IMG/VR virus record: IMGVR_UViG_3300042507_006854
Coordinates: 62,001 to 126,000 of that record
Length of the DNA: 64,000 bases
Strand: one strand, 5' to 3'
From: a virus
Made by a program: the position numbers and the translations under genes
Shown here: piece after piece, positions 43,835 to 51,548 of the stretch
How the letters are laid out: each line of letters opens with the position of its first letter
How positions within the stretch are numbered: the first letter of the stretch is position 1
Notes under the pieces: model-generated
What the model was told of the DNA's origin: nothing
Database searches by the model: none
The model's input: only the letters and a program-made list of their open reading frames with translations

Positions 43835-44156
43835 TTCGCCTAGATTCCAGAATAGCAACCATTTGCTCTATCTGCCTCAACCTTATTTCTATAAGTTCTA
43901 ATGTTTTGTTTTGCGAAAGATCTATTTGATTTTTAATTTCTAATTGGCCCAAAATAAGCTCAATTCTTTGAACCTTTTCTGAAGTTTTTTGGTATTCAGT
44001 TTTTGTAATAAAATTGTTTTGTAAATATAAACTGGCGACCATAAATGCCAAGATTGCCAATTTCCATATATTATCAAACGATAAAAAATCTGATAAATGT
44101 ACGGGCTTTGGATTATTTGCTACAATTTTTTTAGTATTTTTATTAGAAGTAAGCAT
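43818..44156 (-). CDS. Membrane-anchored coiled-coil protein, spanin-like candidate
   Basis: 112 aa. One transmembrane segment near residues 32-48 (LAILAFMVASLYLQNNF), then a long heptad-like helix (EKVQRIELILGQLEIKNQIDL, LELIEIRLRQIEQMVAILE). N-in anchor plus periplasmic coiled coil is the plan of i-spanins such as Rz. With the neighbouring small membrane protein it may form a lysis unit; no endolysin was recognised nearby. Confidence 0.5.
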   Translation of the reverse strand: MLTSNKNTKKIVANNPKPVHLSDFLSFDNIWKLAILAFMVASLYLQNNFITKTEYQKTSEKVQRIELILGQLEIKNQIDLSQNKTLELIEIRLRQIEQMVAILESRRNENPN

Positions 44157-44179
44157 GGTAAAAACGTATGATATTATAT

Positions 44180-44186
44180 ATTACAC
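44180..44186 (-). promoter_or_regulatory. GTGTAAT late-type motif before 44156
   Basis: Minus strand GTGTAATATATAATATC, 23 nt before the ATG. The same stretch may serve as a plus-strand -10 for 44191. Confidence 0.4.
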
Positions 44187-44190
44187 ATAA

Positions 44191-44850
44191 ATGGCATATA
44201 TTAATACAGATATACCACTTTTTTCTGCTTATTTAGATACAAGTTTTTTATATGATAAAGAATCTCGGAGTACAAATGAGTTTATTCCGGTAGAAGTGTT
44301 TGGATTTACCTCTTTAAATCGGCGTTGCGCCCTTTTTTCTGTAATGACTGAAATGGGTAGCGTACATGCTCGTGTTCCTATCCATTATTTAACAGATCTT
44401 CTGCCAGAAGAAGGTTTAACGAACTTTCCATTAGATTGGCTAGAACTTTGGGATTGTTACTCTCCATATGTTACAGTGAATAGGTACGAATATTTAAAAC
44501 ATAGTGCTTGTAAAATTGTATTGAAAAATCGGGAATGGCATGACGCTACGTATTTAATGACATTTGATTGGGCTTATGGGCCGCAACACCAAACTGGCCA
44601 AAGTGAAAATCCTGGGGGTCATAAACAGGGGCATCTTCTAATTGGTAAAGGTGGTCAATATTTTTTCCAGCCTGGAAATCGTATTGTTTGGCGTGATGGG
44701 GGCGCTTTTATAGGAAAAGAATTAAAAGGGCACGAAAAATGGAAAGTATTTAGTAAGGAATTTTCTTGCGAACAAACTGGTAGTCGCTGGTTTGCTGGTG
44801 AAGAAGAACTTTATTTTTATCAGTTTGAACCTAATAAAGATAAGTCTTGA
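44191..44850 (+). CDS. Hypothetical protein, 219 aa
   Basis: Trp/Tyr/His-rich soluble protein with FNWAYG-like and GGHKQGHLLIGKGGQYFFQPGNRIVWRDGG segments suggestive of a compact beta domain. No family recognised. Divergent from the spanin-like gene. Confidence 0.65.
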   Translation: MAYINTDIPLFSAYLDTSFLYDKESRSTNEFIPVEVFGFTSLNRRCALFSVMTEMGSVHARVPIHYLTDLLPEEGLTNFPLDWLELWDCYSPYVTVNRYEYLKHSACKIVLKNREWHDATYLMTFDWAYGPQHQTGQSENPGGHKQGHLLIGKGGQYFFQPGNRIVWRDGGAFIGKELKGHEKWKVFSKEFSCEQTGSRWFAGEEELYFYQFEPNKDKS

Positions 44851-44875
44851 ATTTTAATTCATTTAATTATAATAT
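44847..44875 (+). promoter_or_regulatory. sigma70-like promoter of thyX
   Basis: TTGAAT at 44847-44852, 17-nt spacer, TAATAT at 44870-44875, 8 nt to the ATG at 44884. Confidence 0.55.
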
Positions 44876-44883
44876 ATTCAACA

Positions 44884-45507
44884 ATGAATAATACTGTTGA
44901 ATTAATTGGTTACTATGGTTCTGATGAAGTAATTGCCTGTTCTGCTTGGACTTCTACTTCACGTAATTTGACAGAAGAAAAGCGCGAAAGAATTGAGGGG
45001 TTGATTAATATGCTTTGGTCTAATGGGCACGAGACTCCATTTGAAAAGGGTGTCGTTCATTTTTTAGTAAATACAGATATTGCTACTCATATTCATCTTC
45101 TCAAACATCGTATTTCGAGCATCAATGCTGAATCAGCGCGCTATAAAGAATTAAAAGAAGATAAATATTATGTTCCTCATGATTGGCCCATTGAATGGAT
45201 TGAAAAATTAGAAAACTACACATCGCAAGGATTGAAATTATACCATGAATGCGTCGATAGTCTTACAAAGCATTATGGAATTGATCGAAAGCGCGCTAAA
45301 GAATCAGCAAGATTTTTTAGAACCTATAACACTCAAATTGAAGCAGATGTTATGTTTAATATGCGTAGTTTTGCTAATTTCTTAAAATTAAGAGATAGTG
45401 AGCACGCTCAAAAAGAAGTGCGAGACATTGCTCAGCAAATGGCGCAAGCAGTAAAGTCTATAGAAAATAGACCTTTTAAATATACTTTAAAAGTCTTTGG
45501 TTATTAA
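44884..45507 (+). CDS. thyX: Flavin-dependent thymidylate synthase
   Basis: 207 aa. ThyX signature HRISSINAESARY near residues 74-86 corresponds to RHR-x7-S, with Lys in place of the first Arg. HETPFEKG near residue 50 is the conserved N-terminal H-x-S/T-P-F-E motif. It methylates dUMP to dTMP using FAD, NADPH and methylene-THF. It follows from the dCMP deaminase product. Confidence 0.93.
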   Translation: MNNTVELIGYYGSDEVIACSAWTSTSRNLTEEKRERIEGLINMLWSNGHETPFEKGVVHFLVNTDIATHIHLLKHRISSINAESARYKELKEDKYYVPHDWPIEWIEKLENYTSQGLKLYHECVDSLTKHYGIDRKRAKESARFFRTYNTQIEADVMFNMRSFANFLKLRDSEHAQKEVRDIAQQMAQAVKSIENRPFKYTLKVFGY

Positions 45508-46089
45508 TTAGGGCAAACTAATTTTAACTAAGGCGTATCCGTTTTCGTCTTTACGGCTTAAGAATTTTCCGATAACAACGATTCCGTCTGTAGCTATACG
45601 ACCATTCGATCCAACGTAAGCTGCATCTCCGATATCAGGAGCACCTCCGCCGCCACCACGATTGGTTTCATCAATATCATTGATAAGAATAAGACCTCTT
45701 GTTAATACTGGAACTGCTTGAATATCTTTAATAATAACATCCATTTCAGCAGCTTTACGAGAATTAAAGATTAATTTTTCGCCATTTTCATCAAATTCAC
45801 GAATATCTTTAAGTAGAACACCTATTGCTGTTGGTACATCATCATGATTAACAACAGGTTCCACTTGACCAACTAATTCAAAATTTTGCGTTACAGTATT
45901 TGTATATACAGCGCCAGGAGCGGAAGATCCTAAGTCCAAAGGCCCTGCAGTTCTTTTATCAGAAGCTCCAGTTGATTTCCAGCTTCTTTTTGGCTTAACA
46001 AGAGTTCCTTTATTTGCAATAGCTGTGCAAGCAAAAAAGTTTAAAACTTCATGTTCACTATAATCTCTAAATGGAAGTAAGTTTGGCAT
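45508..46089 (-). CDS. Putative virion protein, 193 aa
   Basis: N-terminal LLPFRDYSEHEVLNFFACTA, then a beta-rich body (GVLLKDIREFDENGEKLIFN, RGGGGGAPDIGDAAYVGSNG). Composition and late-type motifs upstream suggest a capsid-associated or decoration protein. Family not recognised. Confidence 0.55.
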   Translation of the reverse strand: MPNLLPFRDYSEHEVLNFFACTAIANKGTLVKPKRSWKSTGASDKRTAGPLDLGSSAPGAVYTNTVTQNFELVGQVEPVVNHDDVPTAIGVLLKDIREFDENGEKLIFNSRKAAEMDVIIKDIQAVPVLTRGLILINDIDETNRGGGGGAPDIGDAAYVGSNGRIATDGIVVIGKFLSRKDENGYALVKISLP

Positions 46090-46097
46090 ATATTGAT

Positions 46098-46104
46098 ATT
46101 ACAC
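46098..46104 (-). promoter_or_regulatory. GTGTAAT late-type motif before 46089
   Basis: Minus strand GTGTAAT, 8 nt before the ATG. A second GTGTAAT at 46158-46164 lies further upstream. Confidence 0.55.
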
Positions 46105-46206
46105 TCAAAAAATAGATTATCTACTTTTTTTTAAATTAAATTATTTAATTTATTTACATTACACTTTTTTTTATATTTAAATAGATTATTTATATAATTT
46201 ATAACA

Positions 46207-46689
46207 ATGGATTTACAACAAATTTTAAATATACAAGAATTAGAAGGGTTACATCTCGATGTAATGTTTGGAGCAGTACCTAAACGTTTAATAGGAGATG
46301 TTTCTAAAAAATTTAATAAACGTAAAACAAAAAATTTATTTTATATAATATTCGGAGTTTATTTAAAGGAATCTAAACAATATATTGTATTTACGAGCGT
46401 ATTTAAATCTTCTAGAAAAAAAATAGAAAATCAATGGTTTTCAGAAGTAATGGTTGATTCAGCAGTATTTGAAGACAAACAGAAAGTTCTAGATTATTTA
46501 TATGATTTTATGGATAATTTTGAAGAGCACGAAAGGATTATTAATGAAGAAATTATGAGTATGGGTATGATGCCAGCCATAGAAGCTTTTCGATATTTAC
46601 TCATATGGAATAGAGGAATTTTCGATTATTTCAATATTTTTATTGAAAGCGAGAATAAAAAACGATTTAAATTTTTAAAATTGTTTTAA
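46207..46689 (+). CDS. Hypothetical protein, 160 aa
   Basis: Mixed alpha/beta, with YIIFGVYLKESKQYIVFTSVF and a helical acidic C-terminal part. A TATAAT stands at 46191-46196, 10 nt before the ATG. No family recognised. Confidence 0.6.
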   Translation: MDLQQILNIQELEGLHLDVMFGAVPKRLIGDVSKKFNKRKTKNLFYIIFGVYLKESKQYIVFTSVFKSSRKKIENQWFSEVMVDSAVFEDKQKVLDYLYDFMDNFEEHERIINEEIMSMGMMPAIEAFRYLLIWNRGIFDYFNIFIESENKKRFKFLKLF

Positions 46690-46721
46690 CAACCGCTCAT
46701 AATAATATTATTATACTAAAT

Positions 46722-46925
46722 TTAACGACAAGACGAAGAAGATGAAGAATAACCGTCATGGCCAGGCCTTCCATAAAAAGGACAACTTGGCCCACATTGA
46801 TGAATACTTGGAGGAGATTGGGGTGGACTAATAGGCCCTAGACTAGGGGCTCCTGGAATTCCACATGGATCAGGCGGTATGCAATTATTAATGGTTGAAC
46901 CTGCAGATGATGTTGAAACGCTCAT
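46722..46925 (-). CDS. Small Pro/Ser/Cys-rich protein, copy 1
   Basis: 67 aa from the ATG at 46925. Starts MSVSTSSAGSTINNCIPP, shared with the next gene (MSAASSSAGGTINNCIPP). Followed by Pro-rich text with C-G-P repeats and a Ser-rich end. Probably a small virion protein. Function unknown. Confidence 0.6.
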   Translation of the reverse strand: MSVSTSSAGSTINNCIPPDPCGIPGAPSLGPISPPQSPPSIHQCGPSCPFYGRPGHDGYSSSSSSCR

Positions 46926-46930
46926 AATAT

Positions 46931-47146
46931 TTATTTTAAAGTTTTTGTAGGTGATGGAGTTGGTGGTTGAGGACCCTGTGGTGGCATACCAGGGTAAGGA
47001 TAAAAAGAATCTCCAGGGTTCATTGATGGGGGCCACTCTGTACACTGCCCTTGACCTGGATAATCAGGTCCAGTACAAGAAGATGAACTTGCTGGAGGAA
47101 TACAATTATTTATTGTACCCCCAGCTGATGATGAAGCGGCACTCAT
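46931..47146 (-). CDS. Small Pro/Ser/Cys-rich protein, copy 2
   Basis: 71 aa. N-terminal 18 residues nearly copy those of 46722-46925, after which the sequences diverge. The two genes are 5 nt apart in tandem. A late-type motif stands directly upstream. Confidence 0.6.
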   Translation of the reverse strand: MSAASSSAGGTINNCIPPASSSSCTGPDYPGQGQCTEWPPSMNPGDSFYPYPGMPPQGPQPPTPSPTKTLK

Positions 47147-47155
47147 AATAATATT

Positions 47156-47162
47156 ATTACAC
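47156..47162 (-). promoter_or_regulatory. GTGTAAT late-type motif before 47146
   Basis: Minus strand GTGTAATAATATTATTATG, 9 nt between GTGTAAT and the ATG; one of the clearest examples. Confidence 0.6.
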
Positions 47163-47176
47163 TTTTTTAAAAAAAA

Positions 47177-47204
47177 TTGACTTATTTAAATTAAATGCTA
47201 TAAT
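47177..47204 (+). promoter_or_regulatory. sigma70-like promoter of 47211
   Basis: TTGACT at 47177-47182, 16-nt spacer, TATAAT at 47199-47204. The ATG at 47211 is exactly 6 nt away, while an ATG at 47205 would sit inside the promoter. This favours 47211 as the true start. Confidence 0.65.
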
Positions 47205-47210
47205 ATGTTT

Positions 47211-47429
47211 ATGTATTGGCCATCTATGCAAGTATTAAAAAGCAGCGATCTTTGGAAAAAGCTCGATAAAAAAATGAAATGGACTTTTATGGGTATGTGG
47301 ACTGTTGAGGATTCACAAGTTCATTCTGATAACCCAGAATATAAATTAGAGCCAAATATGGCTTATATTAACAAAAGAAAATCAGGTTTTAAACCTCGCC
47401 CGAAACGAGAAGAAGAATTTGATGATTAA
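47211..47429 (+). CDS. Hypothetical protein, 72 aa
   Basis: Starts MYWPSMQVLKSSDLWKKL, basic centre and Glu/Asp tail (REEEFDD). Start chosen by promoter geometry. No family recognised. Confidence 0.6.
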   Translation: MYWPSMQVLKSSDLWKKLDKKMKWTFMGMWTVEDSQVHSDNPEYKLEPNMAYINKRKSGFKPRPKREEEFDD

Positions 47430-47764
47430 TTTTGATAAGTAATATAAGCAAATACTGGAGCACTACCATTAGTTGCTACCAGTCTTATATTGGCAATAGG
47501 AGAATCAAAGAAAATAGGGTCTCCATATCCAGCGCCAACTCCCGTAGCTGTATAAAAAGAAAGTGCATTTGCTACCCCACCTTCTAAAAACATAGGGTGT
47601 TGAGTTAATTCTGTTTTAGCTTGTAAATTAATATCTACACTAGAACCGCTAGCATAAATAACTACAAAACCATTTTTACATAAAGCTGTGTTAACCCATC
47701 GTCCAGTAAATGGGGCAGATTGTCCGGTTGCTAAAAATTCGGTCTTAATAAGAGAAGGGTTCAT
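47426..47764 (-). CDS. Putative virion decoration protein, 112 aa
   Basis: Beta-rich, Gly/Ala/Ser-rich (GFVVIYASGSSVDINLQAK, FYTATGVGAGYGDPIFFDSP). No signal or membrane segment. Late-type motif upstream. Function inferred from composition and context. Confidence 0.55.
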   Translation of the reverse strand: MNPSLIKTEFLATGQSAPFTGRWVNTALCKNGFVVIYASGSSVDINLQAKTELTQHPMFLEGGVANALSFYTATGVGAGYGDPIFFDSPIANIRLVATNGSAPVFAYITYQN

Positions 47765-47772
47765 TATTCATA

Positions 47773-47779
47773 ATTACAC
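47773..47779 (-). promoter_or_regulatory. GTGTAAT late-type motif before 47764
   Basis: Minus strand GTGTAAT, 8 nt before the ATG. Confidence 0.55.
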
Positions 47780-47821
47780 ATAAAATAGATAGTTTTTGTT
47801 TTAAAATTTAAAATAATACAA

Positions 47822-48229
47822 ATGAATAGACAAAAAACAATATGCTTTTTACGCCAAATCTGTTTGCAATATGAAGTTAAAGTTAGATTTCGTACCCGTT
47901 TTGATAAAGAATTAGACGGAGAAGCAGATACTGAAAAAGAAATAATTTATATAGATAAAAAATTACCACGTAGAGCCATGGCTGAAGCGGTATTTCATGA
48001 ATTGGGTCATATTTATTGTGTCCGAAAAGGTATTTGGAATAAATTCCATAAAGAGCATGATTATTCCGCAATCAAATCATTCAAAGCAGAGAATTGGATT
48101 GAACACTGGGCCAAACGCGAATGGGATGCGTGGGGTATGAGAAAAATATTTGGACAGTATCGATTTGTTTATTTAAAAAGCGAAAAGAAAAAATTAGTAA
48201 AATGGTTTGAAAAAAAATTCAACTTATAA
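47822..48229 (+). CDS. Small zinc metallopeptidase-like protein
   Basis: 135 aa. AVFHELGHIYC with HELGH at residues 59-63 is an HExxH site of the IrrE/gluzincin-like type. The remainder is Trp-rich and basic. Cytosolic, no signal peptide. Its target is unknown. Confidence 0.7.
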   Translation: MNRQKTICFLRQICLQYEVKVRFRTRFDKELDGEADTEKEIIYIDKKLPRRAMAEAVFHELGHIYCVRKGIWNKFHKEHDYSAIKSFKAENWIEHWAKREWDAWGMRKIFGQYRFVYLKSEKKKLVKWFEKKFNL

Positions 48230-48234
48230 ACTTA

Positions 48235-50334
48235 TCATAGGGGTGGATCAATACAAACCCCGATACCCCCAGATAGAGTAAAACATCCAAAAACTCCAGG
48301 AGGAATATCTGATATTGTTGCATAATCATAAGGCAATACTTTTTTCCATTCTACTTTTTGTCCGGAGATAAAAGTATCTTCGATCAAATTATTATTTGTT
48401 AATCTAAAACCGGCACGAGTTGATATACCGGTTGGAAGTCCAGGGCGATTTCTGAGAGGAATGCCAGCATATCCTGTATAAGAACATGACATTGGGTCAG
48501 AAGGGTTAATATAGGTCTTACAGTATCTACCCACACCGTCTTTTGGATTATTTTTAACAAGATCTAAACGGCCCATCAAATCAATCATTTTTCTTACTTT
48601 TGCATTACCTTTTGTAATTCCTCTTGACCATAAATAACCATATAATCGAGATTTCGCTTGTTTACTTGCTTTTCTACTGGCTAAATAAGATGCTTCATAT
48701 TGATTATTTGCACTAGCAGTAACTTTATATCCATAAAATATACCTGAACCTAATAAACCACTAGGGTTTTCGGAATATTGATAAATTCCGCTCCCACTTT
48801 CAGAAGAAAGGATGAAAGCATTAGAGATATATACATTTAAATTTGGGGTCGTAATTTCTGAATTTTTCAATCTGACCGTTTCAATAGAAAAAGGTGTTCC
48901 GCTTGGAATTATTCCATTCCAAGTGCCAGTGTTAAAAGTATTTTTTCTATATACTGGCTCATACAATTTATAGAACAATGTGTCCTTTAAAGGAATTTGT
49001 TGTTTTAATCGTGCCGCATCAAAATTGTAAAAACGTTTAGAAGAACCACTTGTTATCTTAGTGATATAATTTAAGCCAGTATAATTATAATCAAAACTGG
49101 AGACGCTTGTTAAATTTCCACTTTGTAATAAATAGACATCTCTTGAATTAATTATTCTACCATTACTTCCAGTAATTGGAATACGGCTTGAAGAAGATAA
49201 TTCGGCCCAAAATCCGGCGAAATTTTCAATAGCGTGAGGACTTACGTAAACAATTTTTTTAGATGATATCCCAGTACTTACAATGATTATGTCACTAATT
49301 TTATTTCCATTATTTTCAAAAGTAATAACACTATTATATCTTAATGCTGGGTAGCTTTGAATATTATAGGAATGGGGATATGTTATCCAGTTATTATTAG
49401 CTGGAAGATTTCCACTTGTATTCCCTACAACACCATTCACAGATGAATAAATTTTATTTTTACCGTTAGAAATTCTTGTCGTTGCTAATTTAAAAAATCC
49501 TTCTAATTCAATTTCTTCTGAAACAGGTAAAGGATTTGATCCACTTGTGGAGCTTGAACCTGTAATTTGCCAATTATTTCCCGTAGGCAAAGTATTATTT
49601 CCAAGAAGAACATACAAAGGACGAAAATTTAATCTCCATTGATCTCTTTGTCTTAAAACCCATCCACTTTGCGTAGGTACAGATATAAAACCAGATATTC
49701 CAGATACAAAATTATTATTTTGAAACCAAATCATATCAACTGGTATAGAATTAGAAGAATTTACATATCTTGTTTTATTATTTATAACCCCATTTGGAAC
49801 AAAAATTCCATTAATTGGGAGGGAGGACTGACTTACTATAATATTTTGACTTTTTGTAAAACCGGAAGACAATGCGAAAAATTTTTGCTGTTCTCCTTGC
49901 GAAATTCCAGTCACGCCACTTTGAATAGTTATAGAAGTAACTCTTGAAGATAAACGGTTAAAACTTGCAAAAAGTGGATCATAAGGATTATTTTGATCGA
50001 TTGATGAATTGCTTTGATATGTTAAGACTTGACCATTTAAAACAATTTCGCTAAGAGTTTCTTGAAAATAATATTGTGGTGCAGATTCGTTTTTTATTTC
50101 AATTGGATAGTAACCTTGCGTCTCATTATCAAAAATGACCAATTTCTCAATCGGTTTTCTCAAAGTTCCAACGTTAATAGTTTTTAAATCTATTTTAGAA
50201 TAACTATTAAAATCTTTTATCGTCTTATTTAGACTGATTGGGGTAGAAGTTGAAATTTTTTGCTCAGACTTGCGAATGTCTACTAGATAATCTTTTTTAG
50301 ATAATCCTAATTTTTTCCTTTTAAAGTTATTCAT
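48235..50334 (-). CDS. Large structural paralogue P4 (699 aa)
   Basis: Family landmarks: INVGTLRKPIEKLV, SSKKIVYVSPHAIENFAGFW, LKQQIPLKDTLFYKLYEPVY with TGTWNGIIPSG, CKTYINPSDPMSCSYTGYAG (as in P3), and C-terminal DIPPGVFGCFTLSGGIGVCIDPPL-like tail (as in P1). About 160 extra residues in the N-terminal half distinguish it. Preceded, after a 160-nt leader, by intron D. Confidence 0.75.
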   Translation of the reverse strand: MNNFKRKKLGLSKKDYLVDIRKSEQKISTSTPISLNKTIKDFNSYSKIDLKTINVGTLRKPIEKLVIFDNETQGYYPIEIKNESAPQYYFQETLSEIVLNGQVLTYQSNSSIDQNNPYDPLFASFNRLSSRVTSITIQSGVTGISQGEQQKFFALSSGFTKSQNIIVSQSSLPINGIFVPNGVINNKTRYVNSSNSIPVDMIWFQNNNFVSGISGFISVPTQSGWVLRQRDQWRLNFRPLYVLLGNNTLPTGNNWQITGSSSTSGSNPLPVSEEIELEGFFKLATTRISNGKNKIYSSVNGVVGNTSGNLPANNNWITYPHSYNIQSYPALRYNSVITFENNGNKISDIIIVSTGISSKKIVYVSPHAIENFAGFWAELSSSSRIPITGSNGRIINSRDVYLLQSGNLTSVSSFDYNYTGLNYITKITSGSSKRFYNFDAARLKQQIPLKDTLFYKLYEPVYRKNTFNTGTWNGIIPSGTPFSIETVRLKNSEITTPNLNVYISNAFILSSESGSGIYQYSENPSGLLGSGIFYGYKVTASANNQYEASYLASRKASKQAKSRLYGYLWSRGITKGNAKVRKMIDLMGRLDLVKNNPKDGVGRYCKTYINPSDPMSCSYTGYAGIPLRNRPGLPTGISTRAGFRLTNNNLIEDTFISGQKVEWKKVLPYDYATISDIPPGVFGCFTLSGGIGVCIDPPL

Positions 50335-50493
50335 AATAGTATCACTATAATATTAATAAATTATTATATGTTTATCCGCCATCCAGATGTCAGTTACTAG
50401 CCCGAGTAATTCTCCGACCATGAAGAATTTTCCCAGTTGGGTCCGAATCTGGTAGGTCATTACAGCATTGCCATTGTGAATTGATTCACCATG

Positions 50494-50548
50494 CTCAATC
50501 CGCTATATTTATAGCTCTAATTTAAAGCGATAAAGGTAGCGGATTGAG
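50494..50548 (-). other. Long stem-loop in the leader of P4
   Basis: CTCAATCCGCTA pairs with TAGCGGATTGAG (12 bp), with further pairing inside (GCTTTAAATT.AGAGC). It lies between intron D and the P4 gene. No T-run follows, so it is not a typical terminator. Confidence 0.6.
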
Positions 50549-50559
50549 AATACAACGTG

Positions 50560-50783
50560 TCTCATCATTGTGTTATCGTATAAGTGTTTATCTTATACAT
50601 CTTTGCGTCACCGCAAAGTTCAGACTATATCTTCTTTTCTTTTGAAAAGTTCGGGCGCTCTTGGGCTATTTTATTGTTGGGACTCAACAGCCTAGTCGTT
50701 ACACCTTCCATCCTATCTTTCCCAGATGGCTTGGCTCGGGATTGTCTTTTTATAAAGAGTTCCCCCGAATTCACCCGATAACG
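50560..50783 (-). ncRNA. Group I intron D (IA-like), diverged, ends approximate
   Basis: Minus strand shows GAATTCGGGGGAACTCT, Q-like ACAATCCCGAGCCAAG, R-like GGTGTAACGACTAGG at 50691-50705, S element AAGATATAGTCTGAAC at 50618-50633, and P9/P9.1 hairpins with compensatory changes (CTTTGCGGTGACGCAAAG instead of CTCTAC...GTAGAG). The covariation supports a maintained RNA fold. 5' flank ATGTCCG suggests a micro-ORF start. No endonuclease ORF. Confidence 0.83.
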
Positions 50784-50794
50784 GACATTTTTTT

Positions 50795-50808
50795 AAATTT
50801 TAAAGAAC
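50795..50808 (-). promoter_or_regulatory. boxA-like motif before intron D
   Basis: Minus strand GTTCTTTAAAATTT, preceded by GTGTAAA (50817-50823). Confidence 0.5.
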
Positions 50809-50867
50809 TATTTATTTTTACACAAAATAATATTGAATACCCCAAAAAAATTTATTATCATAATAAT

Positions 50868-51143
50868 ATGCATGAATATATAGCTGAAATTTTTGGAATA
50901 ATAATGACGATCAGTTTTATGTTTTGTTATATTCCCCAAATTTTAAAGATTTTTAAAAATCGTTCTTCTAAAGATGTTTCTTTAGCCTTGATATTAATGT
51001 CAATTTGTGGTTACATATCTGGCATGGTATATATGTTTTTGACCCAATTTGGGGTTTGGTGGTTTGCAAATTACTCAGTTGGGTTAGTAATGTGTATAAT
51101 ATTAGTTTACGCTTGGTTTAAATTTCAAAAAGGAGTACGGTAA
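50868..51143 (+). CDS. SemiSWEET/PQ-loop sugar transporter-like membrane protein
   Basis: 91 aa from the ATG at 50868; the open frame extends further upstream into intron D sequence but the family starts here. Three transmembrane segments with the PQ motif CYIPQILKIFKNRSSKDVSL near residues 20-40 define the SemiSWEET family, which dimerises to pass small sugars. Its last 13 bases (including the stop) overlap tRNA-Tyr. A sugar transporter on a phage with many sugar genes is notable. Confidence 0.85.
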   Translation: MHEYIAEIFGIIMTISFMFCYIPQILKIFKNRSSKDVSLALILMSICGYISGMVYMFLTQFGVWWFANYSVGLVMCIILVYAWFKFQKGVR

Positions 51144-51213
51144 AGTTGGAGAGTTACATCAGACTGTAAATCTGACGCCATTGGCTTAGTAGGTTCGAAT
51201 CCTATTGCTCCTA
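51131..51213 (+). tRNA. tRNA-Tyr (GTA)
   Basis: Acceptor AGGAGTA/TGCTCCT, anticodon loop with GTA, class II variable arm (GCC-ATT-GGC), T arm AGG-TTCGAAT-CCT. CCA not encoded. 5' end overlaps the SemiSWEET stop. Confidence 0.93.
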
Positions 51214-51228
51214 GTTCTTTAAAATTTT
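51214..51228 (+). promoter_or_regulatory. boxA-like motif between tRNA-Tyr and tRNA-Val
   Basis: GTTCTTTAAAATTTT. No obvious promoter next to it, so it acts within the tRNA transcript, which suits an antitermination role. Confidence 0.5.
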
Positions 51229-51230
51229 AT

Positions 51231-51302
51231 GCACGGTTAGCTCAGTGGTAGAGCGGCTGCTTTACACGCAGTTGGTCGGGGGTTCAAATCCCTCACCGTG
51301 TA
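51231..51302 (+). tRNA. tRNA-Val (TAC)
   Basis: Acceptor GCACGGT/ACCGTGT, D arm GCTCAGTGGTAGAGC, anticodon loop TTTACAC (TAC), T arm GGGGG-TTCAAAT-CCCTC. Confidence 0.93.
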
Positions 51303-51389
51303 CGTTTTGGGATTATCTCGTAAAAGGAGCCGACTTTCCGCTGGTTGTGGTTTTCCCAGAGCAGTCGCGGGTAAACTGCTCACATTTAA
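51303..51389 (+). other. Structured spacer between tRNA-Val and tRNA-Ala
   Basis: 87 nt holding a perfect GAGCAGT-N9-ACTGCTC stem-loop and an outer TGGGA...TCCCA pairing. Not a recognisable tRNA. Could be a processing signal or a small RNA; unassigned. Confidence 0.35.
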
Positions 51390-51462
51390 GGGGGTGTAGC
51401 TCATCTGGTAGAGCAGGACCTTTGCAAGGTCAAGGTAGCAGGTTCGAGCCCTGTCACCTCCA
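51390..51462 (+). tRNA. tRNA-Ala (TGC)
   Basis: Acceptor GGGGGTG/CACCTCC, D arm GCTCATCTGGTAGAGC, anticodon loop TTTGCAA (TGC), T arm GCAGG-TTCGAGC-CCTGT. Confidence 0.93.
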
Positions 51463-51466
51463 AAAT

Positions 51467-51548
51467 GCTGATGTGGCGTAATTGGCAGCCGCGACAGACT
51501 TAGGATCTGTTTTCTTCGGAAGTGTAGGTTCGACTCCTATCATCAGCA
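51467..51548 (+). tRNA. tRNA-Leu (TAG)
   Basis: Acceptor GCTGATG/CATCAGC, anticodon loop CTTAGGA (TAG), short class II variable arm TTTTCTTCGGAAG, A73. CCA not encoded. Confidence 0.92.

Noticed and set aside
51245-51481. ORF covering tRNA-Val, the spacer and tRNA-Ala
   Set aside because: It is made of tRNA sequence; no start signal and no protein features.
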